Shown one piece after another: positions 1 to 8,796 of a DNA stretch of 64,000 bases. The position numbers and the translations under genes are program-made. A model generated the notes under the pieces. The model searched no databases, had not been told where the DNA came from, and worked only from the letters and a program-made list of their open reading frames with translations. Each line of letters starts with the position of its first letter. Position 1 is the stretch's first letter. Origin of the DNA: JAANXG01 sp963731035 (GTDB lineage: Bacteria; Pseudomonadota; Gammaproteobacteria; Arenicellales; JAANXG01). Where the stretch lies: assembly GCA_963731035.1 (NCBI GenBank), contig CAVSUY010000016.1:62001-126000 (forward strand), read 5' to 3'.

Positions 1-551
1 TGATCCTGCTTGACTGGATGCTGCCGGGTCAAAGCGGTATAGAGTTCGCACGGCGCCTCAAGCGGCAGGACACGACCAGCGAGGTCCCCATCATCATGCT
101 CACGGCCAAGGGCGAGGAGCACGACAAAGTACGGGGCTTCGATTCCGGCGTGGACGACTACGTGAGCAAGCCGTTTTCCACCCGGGAGCTCGTCGCCCGG
201 ATTCGGGCCGTGCTGCGGCGCGTGCACGTCCACGGCGGCCAGCACCCGATAGCGGTGAACGGCCTGGCCCTGGACCCGGCCAGCCACCGCGTCAGCGCCG
301 ACGGCCAGCAAGTAAAGCTGGGGCCCACGGAGTTCAAGCTCCTTCATTTCTTCATGTCGCATCCGGAGCGCGTGTTTGACCGGGCACAGTTGCTGGACCG
401 AGTCTGGGGGCGAAACATCTATATCGAGGAGAGGACGGTAGACGTGCACATCCGCCGCCTGCGAAAAGTATTATCGGCGTCGGGATTCGACCGGTACATC
501 CAGACTGTGCACGGATCGGGTTACCGGTTCTCCCAACAGCTGGACTCGTGA
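1..551 (+). CDS. phoB: PhoB-type response regulator (5' truncated by window)
   Basis: Two-component DNA-binding response regulator, 3' part only; the reading frame enters from before base 1. The first visible codons give ILLDWMLPG, in which the Asp at bases 12-14 is the likely phosphoacceptor. The receiver then shows the switch Thr (IIMLTAKGEE) and the conserved Lys of SKPF. A C-terminal OmpR/PhoB winged helix follows, with the DRVWG and RTVDVHIRRLRK motifs. The stop overlaps the GTG start of the histidine kinase by 4 nt, the usual phoB-phoR arrangement. By family knowledge it would activate phosphate-starvation genes; the phoR partner and the phoU nearby support this, but no pst genes are visible. 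Confidence 0.9.
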   Translation, partial: ILLDWMLPGQSGIEFARRLKRQDTTSEVPIIMLTAKGEEHDKVRGFDSGVDDYVSKPFSTRELVARIRAVLRRVHVHGGQHPIAVNGLALDPASHRVSADGQQVKLGPTEFKLLHFFMSHPERVFDRAQLLDRVWGRNIYIEERTVDVHIRRLRKVLSASGFDRYIQTVHGSGYRFSQQLDS

Positions 552-1876
552 CCGCTCAATGGCGCAGTGAGCTCCGGCGGGTCGTCGTCACTGTCGCCGC
601 CTCCCTGATTCCGGGGTACGCCATCGGCGCCCCGTTCCTGGCCGCTTCCATTGCCTTGGCGGTGTACCTCGCCTGGCATCTGTATCAGGCATACAAACTC
701 GCCCGCTGGCTGTCGGCCGGAGACCCGGCGGAGACCGATTTGCCCGAAACCGGCGGAGTGTGGGACAGCATCTACCGCCAGGCGGAGTCCCGGATCGATG
801 AACTGTCCCGGCGGAACAAGACTCTGCAGGGCCAGATGGACAAGTACCGGCAGGTGGCGCGCGCGTTGCCGGACGCCGCGGTGGCGTTCGACCGCAACGG
901 CGAGATCGAGCTGATCAATGAAGCCGCCCGGTGCCTGCTGGGACTACGCGAGCCGCAGGACCTCGGGCGGCCGGTCAAGAACCTGATCCGGGTGCCGCGG
1001 TTCGTGGACTACCTGGAGCAGGGGAGGTTCGACACACCCCTGGAGATCGTGTCGCCCGCCGACCCGGATGTCACCCTCGCCATCAGCATCGTTCCCTACG
1101 GCGACCTCGACAAGCGTCTGCTTATCGCCCGGGACACCTCACGACTGCACCGGCTTGAGCGGATGCGCCAGGATTTCATCGCCAACGTCTCCCACGAAAT
1201 GAAATCGCCGCTCACGGTGATCAAGGGTTACGTCGAGAACCTTCTGGACGATACCGCAGTGAACGAGAAGTGGCACAAGCCTCTCGTGCAGATCGATCAG
1301 CAGACGGATCGCATGTGCTCCATCGTCGAGGACCTCCTCGCGCTTTCGAACCTCGAAGCGGGGCCGGAGCCGGGTTCCCTCCAGGTCGTGGACATGCCGG
1401 CGTTGATCCGGTCGGTTATTTCCGAAGCCCGCGAGCTCAGTCATCACCGCCACCGGTTCGAAAGCGAAATCGATCCCGACGTGTGCATGCGGGGCAATTT
1501 CAACGAGCTCTATAGCGCATGCTCGAACATCGTGTTCAACGCCGTGAGCTATACGCCCGACGGTGGCACGATCACGGTCGACTGGCACCTGCAGCCCGAC
1601 GGCACGGCGCGATTCTCGGTGGCCGATACCGGGATCGGCATCGCTCCCGAGTACATTCCCAGGCTCACCGAGCGTTTCTACCGCGTCGACCAGGCACGCT
1701 CGCGCGAGCTCGGCGGCACCGGCCTGGGCCTGGCGATCGTCAAGCACGTCCTGATGCGGCACGGGGCCAGGTTGAATGTGCAAAGCGAGTTGGGCAGGGG
1801 CTCGCGGTTCGAGTTCGTGTTCCCGGACGTCCTCGTTCAGCGTCGGCCGGCACGGGTCGGCACCTCCGTCGCCTGA
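548..1876 (+). CDS. phoR: PhoR-type sensor histidine kinase
   Basis: Membrane histidine kinase of 442 aa, partner of the regulator just upstream. An N-terminal hydrophobic stretch (about residues 11-45) forms one or two membrane segments, followed by a PAS domain (about 105-200). The HisKA H-box is NVSHEMKSPL with His216. The ATPase domain shows the N-box (NIVFNAVSYTP), G1 (DTGIGI) and G2 (GGTGLGLAIVKHV). Starts at a GTG embedded in the phoB stop (GTGA), so translation is coupled. Length and domain order fit PhoR. By family knowledge it phosphorylates PhoB under low phosphate, with PhoU as the inhibitory partner. Confidence 0.92.
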   Translation: MTAQWRSELRRVVVTVAASLIPGYAIGAPFLAASIALAVYLAWHLYQAYKLARWLSAGDPAETDLPETGGVWDSIYRQAESRIDELSRRNKTLQGQMDKYRQVARALPDAAVAFDRNGEIELINEAARCLLGLREPQDLGRPVKNLIRVPRFVDYLEQGRFDTPLEIVSPADPDVTLAISIVPYGDLDKRLLIARDTSRLHRLERMRQDFIANVSHEMKSPLTVIKGYVENLLDDTAVNEKWHKPLVQIDQQTDRMCSIVEDLLALSNLEAGPEPGSLQVVDMPALIRSVISEARELSHHRHRFESEIDPDVCMRGNFNELYSACSNIVFNAVSYTPDGGTITVDWHLQPDGTARFSVADTGIGIAPEYIPRLTERFYRVDQARSRELGGTGLGLAIVKHVLMRHGARLNVQSELGRGSRFEFVFPDVLVQRRPARVGTSVA

Positions 1877-2007
1877 CGACGCAGCGGCGTTGCCTGCGCA
1901 AACCGCCTCCGGCCACTGACGGGCCGCCGCGCAACCGGCACCTGTTTCGCCGCTGGGGCGCCGGTGGTAGATTGCCGGCTCTTCGCTGCAGCACCAAGGA
2001 ACTCTCC

Positions 2008-3552
2008 ATGCATTCAATACCCGATCCCGGCCGGGACCAGATCACGCTGACGGGTGCCTCGCTGACCGCCGAGATCGTTGAACGGGCCGCCCGCCACGAC
2101 CTGCCGGTTTCACTGGCGCCGGGTGCCTGGGAACGGATTGATGCCGGCCGCCGGGTCGTCGAACGGGCGATCGAAACCGGCCTGCCCCTTTACGGGGTCA
2201 CCAACGGCCTGGGGAGCCGCGCCAACGAGCCTCTTCCCCGGGAGGTCCTGGTGGACTTCTCCCGCAACACCATCCGCGGCCGATCCGGAGCCATGGGCGA
2301 ACCGTTGTCGTCCGACGTCGTCCGGGCTCTCATGGTGATCCGCCTGAATACCTTGAGCATCGGCGGCGCCGGCGCCTCCCGCTCGGTATCCGAGACCCTG
2401 GCGAGGGTGCTGAACGCGGGCCTGATCCCCGAGATGCCGGAGACTGCGTCCATCGGATCGAGCGATCTATGTGTCATGGCGCATCTGGGGCTGGCCTTGA
2501 TCGGTGAAGGGGCATTTCTCGAGGAGTGGAACGAGCGCTCCGGACCGGTTTCCCGTCCGGCACGGGACGTTCTCGAGGAGCATGGCATACCTCCCTTGGA
2601 GCCCGGGCCCAAGGACGGCCTGGTGCTGTGCAGCAGCAGTGCCTTCACGGCCGCCCGTAGCGCGCTGGCGCTGGTCGACGGCCTGCGTGCCCTGGAGACG
2701 GCACAAACTACGGCTGCCATGTCGATGGAAGGCTACGGTGCCAACCCCTCGCCGCTCGACCCCCGGGCATCGGCGGCCCGGCCGCAGCCGGGCCAGGAGC
2801 GCGCCGCCGAAGGACTGCGAAGGCGCCTCCAAGGCAGCCGCCTGTTCCAGCCGGGCGGTCCGCGCCGGCTGCAGGATCCCCTGTCGTTTCGCTGTGTTGC
2901 ACCGACCCACGGCGCCGCTTTCACCGCCTTCGACCTGCTGCGATCGGCGCTGGACGCGGAATTGAACGGCGCCGGAGAGAATCCTCTCGTCCTGCCGGGA
3001 GACCAGAGCGCCATATCCACCGGCAATTTCCAGATGCCCCTGCTAACGGTGGCATTGGACGCGGCCGGCCAGACTCTGTCTCACGTTGCCGTGGGCGCCA
3101 TAGGGCGCTGCTGCCGCATGCTGGCCGGCGACTACGCGGGGTTACCCGTGAGCCTGACGCGGTACTGGCCGGACGGCTCCGGTTTCGCGCCCCTGATGAA
3201 GACCGCCGACGCGCTGCTGGCGCAGATTCGCCACGACGCGTCGACGACTCCCGCGGAGTTGAGCGCTGGCGCCTCCGGCGTCGAGGACACCATGGCCAAT
3301 GCCCCTTTCGCCGCCAAGAAGCTGCAGCGCCTGGTGGAGCACCTGGAGCAGCTCCTTGCAATCGAAGCGGCAGTGGCCGCCCAGGCCGTCGATATGGCCG
3401 GAATTCGGGACACGCTGCCACCGCCGGTGGCTGCAGCCCACGCGGCGGTGCGACGGATAATGCCGGTCCTGGACCGCGACCGGTCCCTGAGCCGCGAGCT
3501 GCGAGGAATATGCGCGCAACTGGTGCGGTCCGGTACTCTGGCTTCGCACTGA
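2008..3552 (+). CDS. Histidine/aromatic ammonia-lyase-like protein, divergent active site
   Basis: 514-aa protein of the HAL/PAL (lyase class I-like) family. It keeps the N-terminal Tyr motif YGVTNGLG (Tyr62), the region around ARPQPGQ, the DPLSFRC segment and a GNFQMPLL segment. The frame is open well upstream, but homology begins at the ATG at 2008, about 130 bp after phoR. The triad Ala-Ser-Gly that cyclises to the MIO cofactor in true ammonia-lyases is not present: GSSDL stands at residues 150-154. The usual Asn-Gly-Thr is replaced by Ser residues (LCSSS, about 207-211) and the Tyr of DPYSLRC is Leu. It is intact and full length, so this looks like a divergent subfamily rather than decay. 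Substrate unknown; deamination of histidine should not be assumed. Confidence 0.8.
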   Translation: MHSIPDPGRDQITLTGASLTAEIVERAARHDLPVSLAPGAWERIDAGRRVVERAIETGLPLYGVTNGLGSRANEPLPREVLVDFSRNTIRGRSGAMGEPLSSDVVRALMVIRLNTLSIGGAGASRSVSETLARVLNAGLIPEMPETASIGSSDLCVMAHLGLALIGEGAFLEEWNERSGPVSRPARDVLEEHGIPPLEPGPKDGLVLCSSSAFTAARSALALVDGLRALETAQTTAAMSMEGYGANPSPLDPRASAARPQPGQERAAEGLRRRLQGSRLFQPGGPRRLQDPLSFRCVAPTHGAAFTAFDLLRSALDAELNGAGENPLVLPGDQSAISTGNFQMPLLTVALDAAGQTLSHVAVGAIGRCCRMLAGDYAGLPVSLTRYWPDGSGFAPLMKTADALLAQIRHDASTTPAELSAGASGVEDTMANAPFAAKKLQRLVEHLEQLLAIEAAVAAQAVDMAGIRDTLPPPVAAAHAAVRRIMPVLDRDRSLSRELRGICAQLVRSGTLASH

Positions 3553-3640
3553 CCCCGAGCCCTGCAACCCTGGGTCGTCGTCGGGCCTGCAGATTCCCCT
3601 CGGCATATCGTGGCTTAGGACCGGCTTCAGCCGCGATGAT

Positions 3641-3667
3641 GCGTGACCGCGCAAACCGCGGTCACGC
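3641..3667. repeat. 11-bp inverted repeat
   Basis: Perfect 11-bp inverted repeat (GCGTGACCGCG at 3641-3651, its complement at 3657-3667) around a 5-nt loop, between the convergent lyase-like and RDD genes. Immediately before it, 3622-3637 carries a 16-nt match to the REP-like arms at 29.8 kb. There is no U-run, so it is either a REP-type palindrome or a weak terminator. Confidence 0.5.
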
Positions 3668-3722
3668 GCCGGATCGGGGAAGCTGAACGCCGGCCGTCGA
3701 GCAGCGTGGCGTTGCAACAGGC

Positions 3723-3756
3723 ACTGAGCGCGGGCGCGATACCTCCCGCGCTCAGT
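3723..3756. terminator. Stem-loop between convergent genes
   Basis: Perfect 12-bp inverted repeat (ACTGAGCGCGGG at 3723-3734, complement at 3745-3756) with a 10-nt loop, 17 bp past the stop of the minus-strand RDD gene. No U-tract follows on either strand, so intrinsic termination is uncertain. It may act as a 3' end-protecting hairpin. Confidence 0.4.
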
Positions 3757-3773
3757 CGCCGGGGCAGGACAAC

Positions 3774-4175
3774 CTACTTCTTGATCACAATCGTTTTCGC
3801 GAGACGGTCTCCGAGCCGCTGCTTCTTATCCGACGTCCACACCAGGATGGCGCCGACCAGATAGATGAACAACCCGTCCACGATGCGCAGGAGGTTGCGT
3901 ACTATGGATGCCTGCCAGTCGATCGAGCCGCCGTCCTCGTTGACCACGCGCAGGCCGAGCAACAGCTTTCCGATCGTCGCGCCCTTCTGCGCTTCCATCA
4001 CGATGTAGTAAGCCAAGGCGATGAGAAAGAACAACAGAGCCGGCCCTCCCGACAGATGAAAACCCGTCGTCGTCGCCCTACCGAAAAACAGTGCAATGAT
4101 CCAGCCAGCGACGAACAGGATAACCGTGTCGATGATAATTGCTACCGCTCTCGGACCTACACCAACGTTGTTCAT
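3774..4175 (-). CDS. RDD family membrane protein
   Basis: Small integral membrane protein of 133 aa from the chosen start. It has three hydrophobic stretches (AVAIIIDTVILFVAGWIIA, ALLFFLIALAYYIVM and the region of LFIYLVGAILVW) and the typical RDD tail GATIGKLLLGLRVV ... RLGDRLAKTIVIKK. The Arg and Asp residues near the first segment give the family its name. I chose the ATG at 4175 because AAGGGG lies upstream of it; an in-frame ATG at 4214 adds 13 residues but has no clear ribosome site. Some RDD proteins are transporters or Na+/H+ antiporter-like; no function can be assigned here. Confidence 0.75.
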   Translation of the reverse strand: MNNVGVGPRAVAIIIDTVILFVAGWIIALFFGRATTTGFHLSGGPALLFFLIALAYYIVMEAQKGATIGKLLLGLRVVNEDGGSIDWQASIVRNLLRIVDGLFIYLVGAILVWTSDKKQRLGDRLAKTIVIKK

Positions 4176-4358
4176 TTTTGGACCCCTTGCACCGGGTGCG
4201 ATTGTTTCAACCATTGGTTCTAACATCCGACGCCGGTATCCCGCGCGCTGCTGCCGCTTGGTCCGACGTACGGCCAGTCTACTCCAACGAAGTGCGTGTG
4301 AGGTCTCTCTTTTCGCCGACATTGGACCAGCGCGGTCCTTCAAACAACAGCCGGGAAC

Positions 4359-5360
4359 CTAGGCGAATTTCAGGCTGCTGCCTACGCCAAGCTCCTCGGC
4401 CCGGCGCAGCATCGCCGCGCCGAGGGCGATATCGGACAGGGCAAGACCGCGGTGCCAGAACAGGATGGTCTCGTCGTCGCGCTCGCGTCCTGCTTTCCTG
4501 CCCGCCACGATTTCGCACAGCTCGCCGTGCAGCGTGGCTTCCGTCAGTTTGCCCGACTCCACGTGCGCTCGCAGCGCGCCCAGCTTGCCTTGGCGGCATT
4601 GGCCCCAGTCATCGACCACGATCTTGTCCATGATGTCGGTGAGCGACAGTTCCACCGCGCTCATGGTGCCGTAGGGCACCACTAGCGCGCCTCTTTTGAT
4701 CCATGCGGTCTTGAGCAGCGGTTCCGGGCGCGGCAGGCGCGCGGCCTCCACCAGAATGTCGGCGCCATCCAGGCAGGACTGCCAGTCTTCCGTGGCGATC
4801 ACCGGCTTGTCGAGGTCCTCGCCGAGCCGGCGGGCAAAGGCGTCGCGGCTTTCCGTGCGGCGGCTGTGGACCCGGATCTCGGCGAAGTCGAACAGGTGGT
4901 CCAGCAGTCTGACATTCCAGTAAGCGGTGCCGCGCGCCCCGATGTGTCCCAGGATCCGGGGTGCCGGCGGGGCCAGGTAGCGGGCGCCCAGGGCGGTGAG
5001 CGCGCCCGTGCGCATCTCTGTGATGGCGGTGGCGTCCAGGAGCGCGCGGGGCATGCCGGTGCGGGGGGAGAACAGGTTCAACAGCGCCATCTCGGAGGGC
5101 AGCCCCAGCCTGTAGTTGTCCACGAAGTCGCCGACGATCTTGACGCCCGCCAGGTCCAGCGTTGCGATATAGCCCCGTAGGACGTTGAAATGGCCGTTGA
5201 AGGCGGGATCGGGCTCCAGGTGTACCCGTGGCTCGATTACCGTTTGCCCTTCGCCCTGGGCCTTGAGGCCCGCCTCCACGGCATCGAGTATCTCGTCGTC
5301 ACCGAGGCCCAGGCGATCGATGTCGGGGCCGTTCAGGTATGTGAAATGGATCTCGGGCAT
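4359..5360 (-). CDS. Ornithine cyclodeaminase / mu-crystallin family protein
   Basis: 333-aa NAD(P)-binding protein of the ornithine cyclodeaminase/mu-crystallin family. It shows the substrate-binding segment EMRTGALTALGARYLA, a Rossmann segment starting at ILGHIGARGTAYWNVRLL, and the conserved C-terminal stretch ending HRGLALSDIALGAAML. The dinucleotide loop reads GHIGARG rather than the common GxGxQA, so cofactor use may differ. Members include ornithine cyclodeaminase, alanine dehydrogenase and ketimine reductases, so substrate is left open. Start ATG at 5360; an upstream in-frame ATG would add 23 unlike residues. It diverges from phoU, and a GGTACACTA box lies upstream on its own strand (5441-5450). 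Confidence 0.8.
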   Translation of the reverse strand: MPEIHFTYLNGPDIDRLGLGDDEILDAVEAGLKAQGEGQTVIEPRVHLEPDPAFNGHFNVLRGYIATLDLAGVKIVGDFVDNYRLGLPSEMALLNLFSPRTGMPRALLDATAITEMRTGALTALGARYLAPPAPRILGHIGARGTAYWNVRLLDHLFDFAEIRVHSRRTESRDAFARRLGEDLDKPVIATEDWQSCLDGADILVEAARLPRPEPLLKTAWIKRGALVVPYGTMSAVELSLTDIMDKIVVDDWGQCRQGKLGALRAHVESGKLTEATLHGELCEIVAGRKAGRERDDETILFWHRGLALSDIALGAAMLRRAEELGVGSSLKFA

Positions 5361-5440
5361 GGCTGCACGGTGCCGGTTCGTTGACAATGCCGTTGGTCGG
5401 AGGTGCTCGAGGCCGAATGCGGGGACCATACTCTATGGGC

Positions 5441-5450
5441 TTAGTGTACC
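5441..5450 (-). promoter_or_regulatory. GGTACACTA box upstream of the cyclodeaminase-like gene
   Basis: On the minus strand this reads GGTACACTAA, containing TACACT, a plausible -10 hexamer preceded by GG. It lies about 80 bp upstream of the minus-strand gene. No good -35 is seen at 17 bp. The same core recurs at 5566, 16091 and 45927. Confidence 0.35.
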
Positions 5451-5554
5451 TGTGATCGTCACCAGGCTCGACCCGGCGGGTTTAAACAGGCAAGCCTTTG
5501 TAAGATAATCAATTATTCGACTCGACCTCGATCATATTCTCTTAACAACCGGTT

Positions 5555-5576
5555 GCTAGTGACGCGGTACACTAGC
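5555..5576 (+). promoter_or_regulatory. 22-bp palindromic operator-like site upstream of phoU
   Basis: Arms GCTAGTG (5555-5561) and CACTAGC (5570-5576) flank ACGCGGTA. A site differing at one base of 22 lies at 45916-45937 upstream of the methyltransferase. TACACT at 5568-5573 could be a -10 element, which would place the palindrome over the promoter as an operator. The distance to the phoU ATG is 77 bp. Confidence 0.5.
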
Positions 5577-5653
5577 GTCGGCAGCGTGGAACATGAGCAC
5601 CCACGGCCTGCCGTCTCTTCAATCCCAAGCTCCCTGCAGCGAGGCCTTCCGAC

Positions 5654-6379
5654 ATGAGTTCCGACAGCCTGGACATTGGTCACCACACCGTAAGACGTTA
5701 TAACGCCGAGCTGGAGGATGTCCGTTCCAAGGTGCTGACCATGGGCGGCCTCGTCGAGCAACAGCTTTCCGATGCTATCACCGCCATTACCACCGGCGAC
5801 AGCAGCCTGGGCGAGAAGGTCCTGAACGGCGACTTCAAGATCAACGCATTGGAGGTGGAGATCGACGAGGAATGCAGTCAGATCCTGGCCCGCCGCCAGC
5901 CGATCGCCAACGACCTGCGCTTCGTTCTCGCGGTCATCAAAACCATAACCGACCTGGAGCGCATGGGTGACGAGGCTGAGCGTATCGGCCGCATGGCGGT
6001 ACAGCTGGCGCAGCGCGACCGGCCTCGGGGCGAGTACCGTGAGCTGCGCCACATGGGAGACATGGCCAAGCATATGCTGCACCAGGCCCTGGACGCTTTC
6101 GCGCGCACCGATGTGGAGGCCGCGGTCCAGACCCGCGAGCAGGATACCGATCTCGACAAGGAATACGAGAGCATCATGCGACAGATGATCACCTTGATGA
6201 TGGAGGACCCGCGGCACATACCCCGGACCCTGGAGGTGATCTGGTCGGCCCGGGCGCTGGAACGCATCGGCGACCGTGCCAGCAATATCTGCGAGTACGT
6301 GATCTTCCTGGTGAAGGGCCGCGATGTGCGCCACACCAGCTGGGAGCAGGTCCAGGCCGAGATACGCGGCTCCAGCTGA
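5654..6379 (+). CDS. phoU: Phosphate signalling protein PhoU
   Basis: 241-aa cytoplasmic regulator made of two three-helix PhoU repeats. Each repeat contains the acidic metal-binding signature: DLERMGDEAERIGRMA in the first half and ALERIGDRASNICEYV in the second. The N-terminal segment YNAELEDVRSKVLTMGGLVE is typical. By family knowledge PhoU links the Pst transporter to PhoR and keeps the Pho regulon off when phosphate is sufficient. Here it is about 3.8 kb from phoBR, separated by three unrelated genes and without pstSCAB next to it, so it appears to have its own promoter region. Confidence 0.95.
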   Translation: MSSDSLDIGHHTVRRYNAELEDVRSKVLTMGGLVEQQLSDAITAITTGDSSLGEKVLNGDFKINALEVEIDEECSQILARRQPIANDLRFVLAVIKTITDLERMGDEAERIGRMAVQLAQRDRPRGEYRELRHMGDMAKHMLHQALDAFARTDVEAAVQTREQDTDLDKEYESIMRQMITLMMEDPRHIPRTLEVIWSARALERIGDRASNICEYVIFLVKGRDVRHTSWEQVQAEIRGSS

Positions 6380-6582
6380 CCGCCGCTTCGCTCTTTGCCG
6401 TCAGCCGGCGCACGGGACGCGATTGCGTCGCCCCGGGGACCTCCATCCAGACCCGGTTACGGCAGGATTCGGGCGCGATTCCCCCGTTTTCCGCCTCTTG
6501 GGCGCCGAGTTGAATTGATTCGGCCGGGCATCCATGTAATAAGTTCTCTTGACTCCTGCCGGTAACGACCGAGCTTATCGAC

Positions 6583-8796
6583 ATGGTGGCCCCTTCCACG
6601 CAAACCGTGCCCATCGGCGGCGCCGATCCCGTCGACGTGGAGGTATGGCTGCGCACCGTCGCCGGACGATACGGTGATACGGATCTGGACCTCATCCGGC
6701 GCGCGGCACTGCTTGCGGTGCGCGCGCACCAGGGCCAGGTGCGCGCTTCCGGCGAGCCCTTCGTCAGCCATGCCTTCGCCACGGCAACCCTGGCCGGGGA
6801 GCTGCAGCTGGACGCCGAGGCGGTCGCCGCGGCGCTGCTCCACGACGTGGTGGAGGATACCGACGTCACCATCGACGCCATCAGCGAGGAGTTCGGGGCG
6901 GGCGTGGCGAAGCTCGTGGAAGGCGTCACCAAGATGGACGTGATCCACGAGTTCAGCGGCGCGCCGCCGGACCGAATCCAGGAATCCGCGCGCACGGAAA
7001 GCCTGCGAAAGATGCTGCTGGCCATGGTGGAGGATGTCCGTGTGGTGCTGGTGAAGCTCGCCGATCGCCTCCACAACATGCGCACCCTGAAAGCCCTGCC
7101 CGAAGACAAGCAGCGCCGCATTGCGCGGGAAACACTGGACATATTCGCGCCGCTGGCAAACCGCCTGGGTGTGTGGCAGCTCAAATGGGAGCTCGAGGAC
7201 CTGTCCCTGCGCTACCTCAATCCCACCGATTACCACGACATCGCCGCGCGTCTGGCCGAGAAGCGCGCGGACCGGGAGAAGTACATTCAGTCGTTCATCG
7301 AGCGGTTGCACCAGGAGCTCAACGGCGCCGGGATCAAGGCGGAAGTGTATGGCCGCCCGAAGCACATCTACAGCATCTGGAATAAGATGCAGCGCAAGGA
7401 CGTCGCCTTCGACAGGATCTTCGACATGCGCGCCGTCAGAATCCTGACCGACAGCGTAGGCGACTGCTACGCCGCGCTCGGGATAGTCCATACCCTTTGG
7501 CCGCATATCTCCGGCGAGTTCGACGACTACATCGCCACGCCGAAGGAGAACGACTACCGCTCGATTCATACCGCGGTGGTGGGCCCGGAGGGCAAGTTCG
7601 TCGAAGTGCAGATACGCACCCACGACATGCACGAGCACAACGAGCTCGGTGTGGCGGCGCACTGGCGCTACAAGGAAGGCGGCAAGACGGACCAGAGCCT
7701 GGAGCGCAAGGTCGCCTGGCTGCGCCAATTGCTCGAATGGCGCGACGAGGTGGCGGACGCCGCGGAGTTCATGGAAAGCGTGAAATCGGACGTATTCGAG
7801 GACCAGATCTACGTGTTCACCCCCAAGGGCGCCGTGATCGACCTGCCGGCCGGCTCCACCTCCATCGACCTCGCCTACGCGATCCACACCGAGGTCGGCC
7901 ATCGCTGTCGTGGCGCCAAGGTCAACGGGCGCATCGTGCCGCTGACCTACCGTCTGAAGAATGCCGAGCAGGTGGAAATCCTCACCGTGAAGACCGGCGG
8001 CCCCAGCCGCGACTGGCTGAGCCCGCACGCAGGCTACATACAGACCTCGCGGGCGCGCTCGCGCATACAACGATGGTTCAAGCAGGAGCATGCCGGCGAG
8101 AGTGTCGCCTCCGGGCGCCAGATCCTCACACGCGAGCTGCAACGCGTGGGGCTGGCATCGGTGAAGCTCGAGAAGCTGGCGCAGAAAATGGGCTACGACA
8201 AGGTCGACGACATGCTGCGCCTGCTGGCGGAGGGAGAGATCAAGCCGACGCGCATCATGGCTGCCGCCCAGGAGCTGTCCGGTCCGGTGGTGCCGTCCAG
8301 GGCAGTCCCGGAGCCGGCGCGCAGCGGGCCCAGCCACCGCCTGCCGGGCGAATTCAAGATACACGGGGTCGGCAACCTGCTTACCCACGTGGCGGCATGC
8401 TGCCGCCCGGTGCCCGGGGAGCCGATCGTTGGATTCATCACCCGTGGACGCGGCGTCAGCATCCACCGCCAGGACTGCGGCAACGTCCTGCATCAACGTA
8501 CAGACGCGCCGCATCGGCTGGTGGAGGTGCAATGGGGCACGGACGCCGGCGAGCACTATCCGGTGGACGTGACCGTCACCGCCTACGACCGGCACGGACT
8601 GCTGAGAGACATTACCAACATCCTCGCCGACGAGCAGATCAACGTGATAGGAGTAACCACCAATGTCGACAAAAAGGACCACATCGCGTATATCGACCTG
8701 ACGGTGGAAGTGTCCGGCATCCAGACGGTGAGCCGGGTATTGTCAAAACTGCAGCAGGTGCCCAATGTCACGAACGTCGAACGACGCCTTCAATAA
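6583..8796 (+). CDS. relA: RelA-type (p)ppGpp synthetase with intact-looking HD hydrolase motif
   Basis: 737-aa long RelA/SpoT homologue. Order: HD domain with His63 and ALLHDVVEDTDV (His87-Asp88); synthetase domain with YGRPKHIYSIW and the EFDDYIATPK signature; TGS domain starting DQIYVFTPKGAVIDLPAG; then a C-terminal zinc-finger/ACT region (ACCRPVPGEPIVGFITRGRG ... HGLLRDITNILADEQINV). The EXDD synthetase signature is typical of monofunctional RelA, yet the HD residues lost in E. coli RelA are present. By family knowledge it makes the stringent-response alarmone on starved ribosomes; whether it also hydrolyses it is open. The next gene starts inside its 3' end. Confidence 0.88.
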   Translation: MVAPSTQTVPIGGADPVDVEVWLRTVAGRYGDTDLDLIRRAALLAVRAHQGQVRASGEPFVSHAFATATLAGELQLDAEAVAAALLHDVVEDTDVTIDAISEEFGAGVAKLVEGVTKMDVIHEFSGAPPDRIQESARTESLRKMLLAMVEDVRVVLVKLADRLHNMRTLKALPEDKQRRIARETLDIFAPLANRLGVWQLKWELEDLSLRYLNPTDYHDIAARLAEKRADREKYIQSFIERLHQELNGAGIKAEVYGRPKHIYSIWNKMQRKDVAFDRIFDMRAVRILTDSVGDCYAALGIVHTLWPHISGEFDDYIATPKENDYRSIHTAVVGPEGKFVEVQIRTHDMHEHNELGVAAHWRYKEGGKTDQSLERKVAWLRQLLEWRDEVADAAEFMESVKSDVFEDQIYVFTPKGAVIDLPAGSTSIDLAYAIHTEVGHRCRGAKVNGRIVPLTYRLKNAEQVEILTVKTGGPSRDWLSPHAGYIQTSRARSRIQRWFKQEHAGESVASGRQILTRELQRVGLASVKLEKLAQKMGYDKVDDMLRLLAEGEIKPTRIMAAAQELSGPVVPSRAVPEPARSGPSHRLPGEFKIHGVGNLLTHVAACCRPVPGEPIVGFITRGRGVSIHRQDCGNVLHQRTDAPHRLVEVQWGTDAGEHYPVDVTVTAYDRHGLLRDITNILADEQINVIGVTTNVDKKDHIAYIDLTVEVSGIQTVSRVLSKLQQVPNVTNVERRLQ

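Noticed and set aside
1139..2017. Long minus-strand frame opposite phoR
   Set aside because: GC-rich shadow of the kinase coding frame; no family similarity. Similar long antisense frames opposite relA, carB, ftsH, nuoG, nuoM and pnp were rejected for the same reason.
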